From: Myxococcales bacterium
GTDB lineage: Bacteria > Myxococcota_A > Polyangia > GCA-2747355
Assembly (NCBI GenBank): GCA_020431405.1
Contig: JAGQIK010000307.1
Location: 1-54,112 of the forward strand
DNA length: 54,112 nucleotides
Reading direction: 5' to 3'
Numbering within the stretch: the stretch's first letter is position 1; every line of letters begins with the position of its first letter. Under the pieces are notes generated by a model. The model searched no databases, was not told the DNA's origin, and saw nothing but the letters and a program-made list of their open reading frames with translations. The translations under genes and the position numbers were made by a program. Positions 51,101 to 54,112 of the stretch are shown here, piece by piece.

Positions 51101-51805
51101 CTACTTGTTCGCGAAGAAGGCCTGGACCTGCTGGCCCAGCGTGGCGAACGCGGCGCCCGTGATCGAGAAGTAGACCTGCATCGTGTCGAGGTCGACCAGC
51201 ATGTTGAAGGGCACGGCCTGGCGGTCGAAGTAGGCGCCCATCTGGAAGGTCGGGTCGAGCAGCAGCGGGAACTTGAGGCCCAGCGTGTCGGCCCACTTCT
51301 TCGCGAAGTCCTCGGTGGCGGGCTTGTGGTCGTCGTTTTCGAAGAGGATGTCGACGAAGGCCACGCGCTCGTCGATGCCGCCCGAGTCGATGATCTTGCC
51401 CAGCTCGCGGATCTCCTGAATACACGGCCCGCACCAGCCGGCCGAGACCATCACCCACAGCAGCTGCTTCGGCTTGGCGAGCTTGCCGCTGCCGTCGCAG
51501 ACGCGGTTGTGGAAGTCGGCGAAGGACATCGGGACCTTCTGGGTGACGTCGAGGGAGAGATCCTTTTCGAGCTTGCAGTAGGTGTTGGGGTCTTTGAACC
51601 CGAAGAACTGCATGTTGGCGATGACGTCGCCCTTGTCGGTGCCGAAGGGGCCAGCCGGGTAGTTGATCGTCGTGCCGTCGGGCGTGCCGAGGTCGTCGAT
51701 GACCGTGACGTCGGGCGTGGGCGTGTTGTTGTTGTCGTCGCTGCTGCAGCCGAAGAAAAGGCCAACCACGGCGAGGATCGCGATTGCTCTCGAAAGCGGG
51801 CTCAT
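51101..51805 (-). CDS. Thioredoxin-fold lipoprotein
   Basis: A 234-residue protein starting at ATG 51805, with lipobox F-F-G-C (Cys20). After a D/N/T-rich linker a thioredoxin-like domain carries 'VSAGWCGPCIQEI', i.e. Cys125-Gly-Pro-Cys128, a CGPC site like thioredoxin itself. 'QAVPFNMLVDLDT' gives the cis-Pro loop. Two further cysteines (77 and 103) lie before the active site. It belongs with the TlpA-like gene downstream as a membrane-tethered redox pair. The frame is open upstream to 51985, but the ATG at 51805 gives the proper signal peptide. Confidence 0.85.
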   Translation of the reverse strand: MSPLSRAIAILAVVGLFFGCSSDDNNNTPTPDVTVIDDLGTPDGTTINYPAGPFGTDKGDVIANMQFFGFKDPNTYCKLEKDLSLDVTQKVPMSFADFHNRVCDGSGKLAKPKQLLWVMVSAGWCGPCIQEIRELGKIIDSGGIDERVAFVDILFENDDHKPATEDFAKKWADTLGLKFPLLLDPTFQMGAYFDRQAVPFNMLVDLDTMQVYFSITGAAFATLGQQVQAFFANK

Positions 51806-52093
51806 CTTCACACCACCTGACGGTCCTCGCGCCCCCGCGAGGAGAGTTAAGATCGTACCGGCGTCCCCGCGCTGCGGTGTACCCGACTGGCGGCTGCTGT
51901 TGGACGCACAACCCCCCGAGGCCACGGGGCCCCGCGGACATTTGGCTGAGCCTATCAGGATCGGCGATGGTGTGCACGCCATCACGCGCAGTCCTCGACA
52001 TCCTTGAAGAAGGCGGCGGCGGGCCGGCTTTGTGCCGCGCGAGATGTCGCGCTGTGGTATGAGAACACATCTTTAAGGGACGACGGTTAATCG

Positions 52094-53179
52094 ATGCCTA
52101 GATTCATTCCGATCCTCTTGACCCTCGCGCTGCTTATGGGCTGCAACAGCGGCGACGGCGACCCCGTCGACGCGGGGCCACCCGACACCGGTCCACGCCC
52201 CTACGGCGGCGAGTGCACCGACGACAAGGACTGCGAGTCGAACATGTGCATCGAGGGCTTCTGCTCGAAGCTCTGCGCCGCCCAGACCGACTGCAAGTCG
52301 CTGCGCGTCGACCCCGATCCGAACAAACCTAAGGGCAGCCTTGGTGGGCCGTGTCGCGACAACGGCAGCTGCGCCAAGGGGCTCGAGTGCTACAGCGGCG
52401 AGTGCCTACGCGACTTCCAGTGCGGCAAGACCGCCAAGGACGACCAGGTCGCCTGCTTCGCGCGCAAGTACGACGACCAGCCCTTCACCACCGGCTACGA
52501 CTGCTCGGCGGACGGCCGTTGCGCCAACGGCTGGAAGTGCATCGGCACCGCGGGCAGCCGCAACCGCTTCTGCTCGCCCAACTGCGAGAGCGACACCGAG
52601 TGTCCGCCGCAGTTCCGCTGCACCGAGTACGCGCCGAGCGAGGCGATCAAGGACTGGGAGAAGAAGAAGGACAAGCGCTGCATGCCGCGGCGCATCGGTC
52701 ACCCGTGCGAGATCGATGACCAGTGCTTCTCCGAGATCGCCGGCGTCGCCCACAACTTCTGTGTCAAGGACACCAAGGGCAACGGGTACTGCACCACCGA
52801 GTGCAAAGCCAACGAGCCGGGCACGTGTCCGCCGTTCATGAAGTGCGAGGACGCCGGCAACAACAAGCTGCGCTGCCGCTTCAAGGCGGCGCAGGCCTAC
52901 CCGGCGGCAGGCGCTGGCAAGCGCTGCGAGCCTTGCATCTCGCACGGTCAGCAGGAACGCGACGTGCTCTACTTCGACATCGGTCAGTGCGCGCCGGGTG
53001 GCCTGTGCTTCGAGCTGTCGCCCTACTCGCGCGAGTCCGTCTGCCTCGAGCCCTGCCCCAGCGACGGCATGTGCCCCAACGCCGACGACCGTTGCACCAT
53101 CGCCGACCCCAAGGTCTGCGTACCCACCAAGATCGACCCCGATACCCAGTCGCGCGTGATCGGCAGCTGCTACCCGTAG
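52094..53179 (+). CDS. Cys-rich lipoprotein with Dickkopf-like repeats
   Basis: A 361-residue protein with lipobox L-M-G-C (Cys17). The mature part contains about 36 cysteines in units such as 'GGECTDDKDCESNMCIEGFCSKLC', 'GPCRDNGSCAKGLECYSGECL' and 'GHPCEIDDQCFS', a C-x4-6-D-C-x4-6-C pattern like the Dickkopf N-terminal fold common in myxobacterial surface proteins. Disulfide-rich and probably exposed on the outer membrane. It is divergent from the thioredoxin lipoprotein gene; the 288-base gap between them shows no further gene. Confidence 0.85.
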   Translation: MPRFIPILLTLALLMGCNSGDGDPVDAGPPDTGPRPYGGECTDDKDCESNMCIEGFCSKLCAAQTDCKSLRVDPDPNKPKGSLGGPCRDNGSCAKGLECYSGECLRDFQCGKTAKDDQVACFARKYDDQPFTTGYDCSADGRCANGWKCIGTAGSRNRFCSPNCESDTECPPQFRCTEYAPSEAIKDWEKKKDKRCMPRRIGHPCEIDDQCFSEIAGVAHNFCVKDTKGNGYCTTECKANEPGTCPPFMKCEDAGNNKLRCRFKAAQAYPAAGAGKRCEPCISHGQQERDVLYFDIGQCAPGGLCFELSPYSRESVCLEPCPSDGMCPNADDRCTIADPKVCVPTKIDPDTQSRVIGSCYP

Positions 53180-53201
53180 GCTCGCGCGGGTAGCGCGAGC
53201 C
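53179..53201 (+). terminator. Terminator-like hairpin after the Cys-rich lipoprotein gene
   Basis: GGCTCGCGC (53179-53187) and GCGCGAGCC (53193-53201) form a perfect 9-bp stem with a 5-base loop starting at the last base of the stop codon. No T-tract follows. Confidence 0.5.
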
Positions 53202-53459
53202 CCACAGTACGCTCGCAGAGCCGGGCGGGGCGCGCGCTGGGGTGTCCAAGCCGTTGCCAGCTGGCTGCGCTTTTCTTCCCAGCGGCCAGGGCGCGCTCGA
53301 TCTCACTGAAGGCAGCCGCTTTTTCGCGATCGTCGCGCGGCGTCCACGCGTCGACGCGGCTCCCAGCGCGTGGCCTGGCTGGCCATGCGCGCTCGACCCA
53401 AGCCGCTTCGTCTAGCACACTTAGAGCGCATCACGCCGTAGAACGACGGCTGTGTGGGC

Positions 53460-53482
53460 GCTCCCCCGCAGCGTGGGGGAGC
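53460..53482. other. Strong GC hairpin in the gap before 53584
   Basis: GCTCCCCC (53460-53467) pairs with GGGGGAGC (53475-53482), extended inward by a G-T and a C-G pair to a 3-base loop. It lies in a 380-base gap without a supported gene and could be a terminator or a regulatory element. Confidence 0.45.
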
Positions 53483-53535
53483 ACTCCCCAGATCTGAAAC
53501 GCGCTCGCACATTGTGGCATATCTCCTACAGGTCC

Positions 53536-53565
53536 TTGCGATTACAGGGAGAATCGCCGTAGCAT
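53536..53565 (+). promoter_or_regulatory. Possible sigma-70-type promoter
   Basis: TTGCGA (53536-53541), an 18-base spacer, and TAGCAT (53560-53565). It is placed 18 bases upstream of a GTG and 54 bases upstream of an ATG that both open the truncated gene at the window edge. Confidence 0.35.
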
Positions 53566-53619
53566 GGGGGCAGCGGCGCGCGCGTGACCGTTGGTCTGAG
53601 GGTTGCTCACAAGGCCCTC

Positions 53620-54112
53620 ATGGCTCTTTCAGCGCGCGTGTTGGCACCGACGAGGGACGCTCAACAGTTGGTCGGCAAGATCCTCGATAAGCGGTATGTC
53701 GTGCTCGAGCCCATTGGGCCCGATGGCGAGGCGCAGCGATACCTCGTCTATGACATGAACTCGCTCAAGCGCGTGCACCTGCGCATCGTCGCCGACGAGG
53801 GCAGCGAGGAGCCGAAGCGCATCGAGGTCGTCGACGAGAGCAAGCCGCTCGAGCCGGCGCCTGGTGCGGCGGCTAGCGCGCAGGAGGCGCCCGCCGCGTC
53901 GGCGCCCTCGCCGCTCCCGCCGGGCAGCGCAACAGCGGCCGCGCCTTCGGGAGAGAAGAAGCCTGCGCTGCGCTCGGTGACGCCGTTGCCGCCACGCGCT
54001 TCGCTCGCGGACAACGCGCAGACGGCGCGGTCGACGTCGCCCGGTTTCGACGCGAGCAAACCCGAGCCCAGAAGAGAGCCGTCCAGGCCCGAGCGCGCCG
54101 TCTTGCCGCCTA
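53620..54112 (+). CDS. Truncated protein with degenerate kinase N-lobe
   Basis: At least 164 residues, running off the right edge. From about residue 17 'LVGKILDKRYVVLEPIGPDGEAQRYLVYD' resembles the start of bacterial Ser/Thr kinases (G-x-x-L-D-x-R-Y-x-[VI]-L-E-x-[IL]-G), but the glycine loop is broken and the VAIK lysine position reads 'VHLRIV', with Arg. A Pro/Ala/Ser-rich linker follows at once instead of the rest of the kinase. This suggests a pseudokinase-derived module. An in-frame GTG at 53584 would add 12 residues. The true domain content lies outside the window. Confidence 0.6.
   Translation, partial: MALSARVLAPTRDAQQLVGKILDKRYVVLEPIGPDGEAQRYLVYDMNSLKRVHLRIVADEGSEEPKRIEVVDESKPLEPAPGAAASAQEAPAASAPSPLPPGSATAAAPSGEKKPALRSVTPLPPRASLADNAQTARSTSPGFDASKPEPRREPSRPERAVLPP

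Overview
The window is high-GC bacterial DNA. The chromosomal part looks like a Myxococcota or other 'deltaproteobacterial' genome. Supporting signs are many secreted Cys-rich lipoproteins with NCGxCG-type repeats, Sec and lipobox signal peptides on hypothetical proteins, a eukaryotic-type Ser/Thr kinase with an H-x-D-x-x-P-H-N catalytic loop, PilZ and hybrid two-component proteins, and a multihaem cytochrome paired with an outer-membrane barrel. The lineage is inferred from gene style, not from a marker gene.

Region 1 (about 1-9062) is the right end of an integrative element. It holds a coiled-coil membrane protein, a Cys-rich lipoprotein, a divergent regulator pair, a P4-type primase-helicase (3461-5722) and an AT-rich, repeat-flanked origin-like segment (5658-5779). 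A tightly overlapping operon follows (5835-7616), containing a standalone Topo VI-A/Spo11-like (Mini-A-like) Toprim protein and an AlpA/Xis-like HTH protein. Next come a structured intergenic RNA candidate (7621-7783) and a tyrosine integrase ending 19 bp before an intact tRNA-Leu(UAA). No capsid, tail, portal or terminase genes are visible, so a phage-satellite-like or mobilizable element fits better than a prophage. The left boundary was not found.

Region 2 (9082-25902) is chromosomal: tRNA-Leu, a repeat lipoprotein, aqpZ, an exported SH3-tailed protein, pyrE, uvrA and a VOC protein. A minus-strand run follows: efp, an epmA-like gene with an extra N-terminal OB-like domain, two tandem FadL/OmpP1-type barrels, and a DUF3052 protein. 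The plus strand then carries a response-regulator/histidine-kinase hybrid, two zinc-ribbon proteins, a PilZ protein and larE.

Region 3 (25903-39602) starts with a minus-strand outer-membrane barrel plus 13-haem cytochrome pair that could form an electron conduit. It continues with a large Cys-rich lipoprotein, an OmpA-like lipoprotein, a PKD/nidogen-like lipoprotein, a non-RD Ser/Thr kinase, an EF-hand-bearing lipoprotein, and the purine pair purSL-purQ.

Region 4 (39726-54112) holds a winged-helix membrane protein, an exported glutamate-dehydrogenase-like protein, a GT-C glycosyltransferase with a repetitive charged N-terminus, a GcvR-like double-ACT protein, a lipoprotein/barrel pair, a roadblock-like protein, a large exported protein, a YceI-fold protein, two TlpA-like thioredoxins, a Cys-rich lipoprotein, and the start of a protein with a degenerate kinase N-lobe cut by the window edge.

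Several intergenic regions carry 7-bp-periodic GGCYnnn repeats or 6-bp repeats. Three of these loci are arranged as large inverted repeats. No rRNA, CRISPR array, insertion sequence or recognisable riboswitch was seen.
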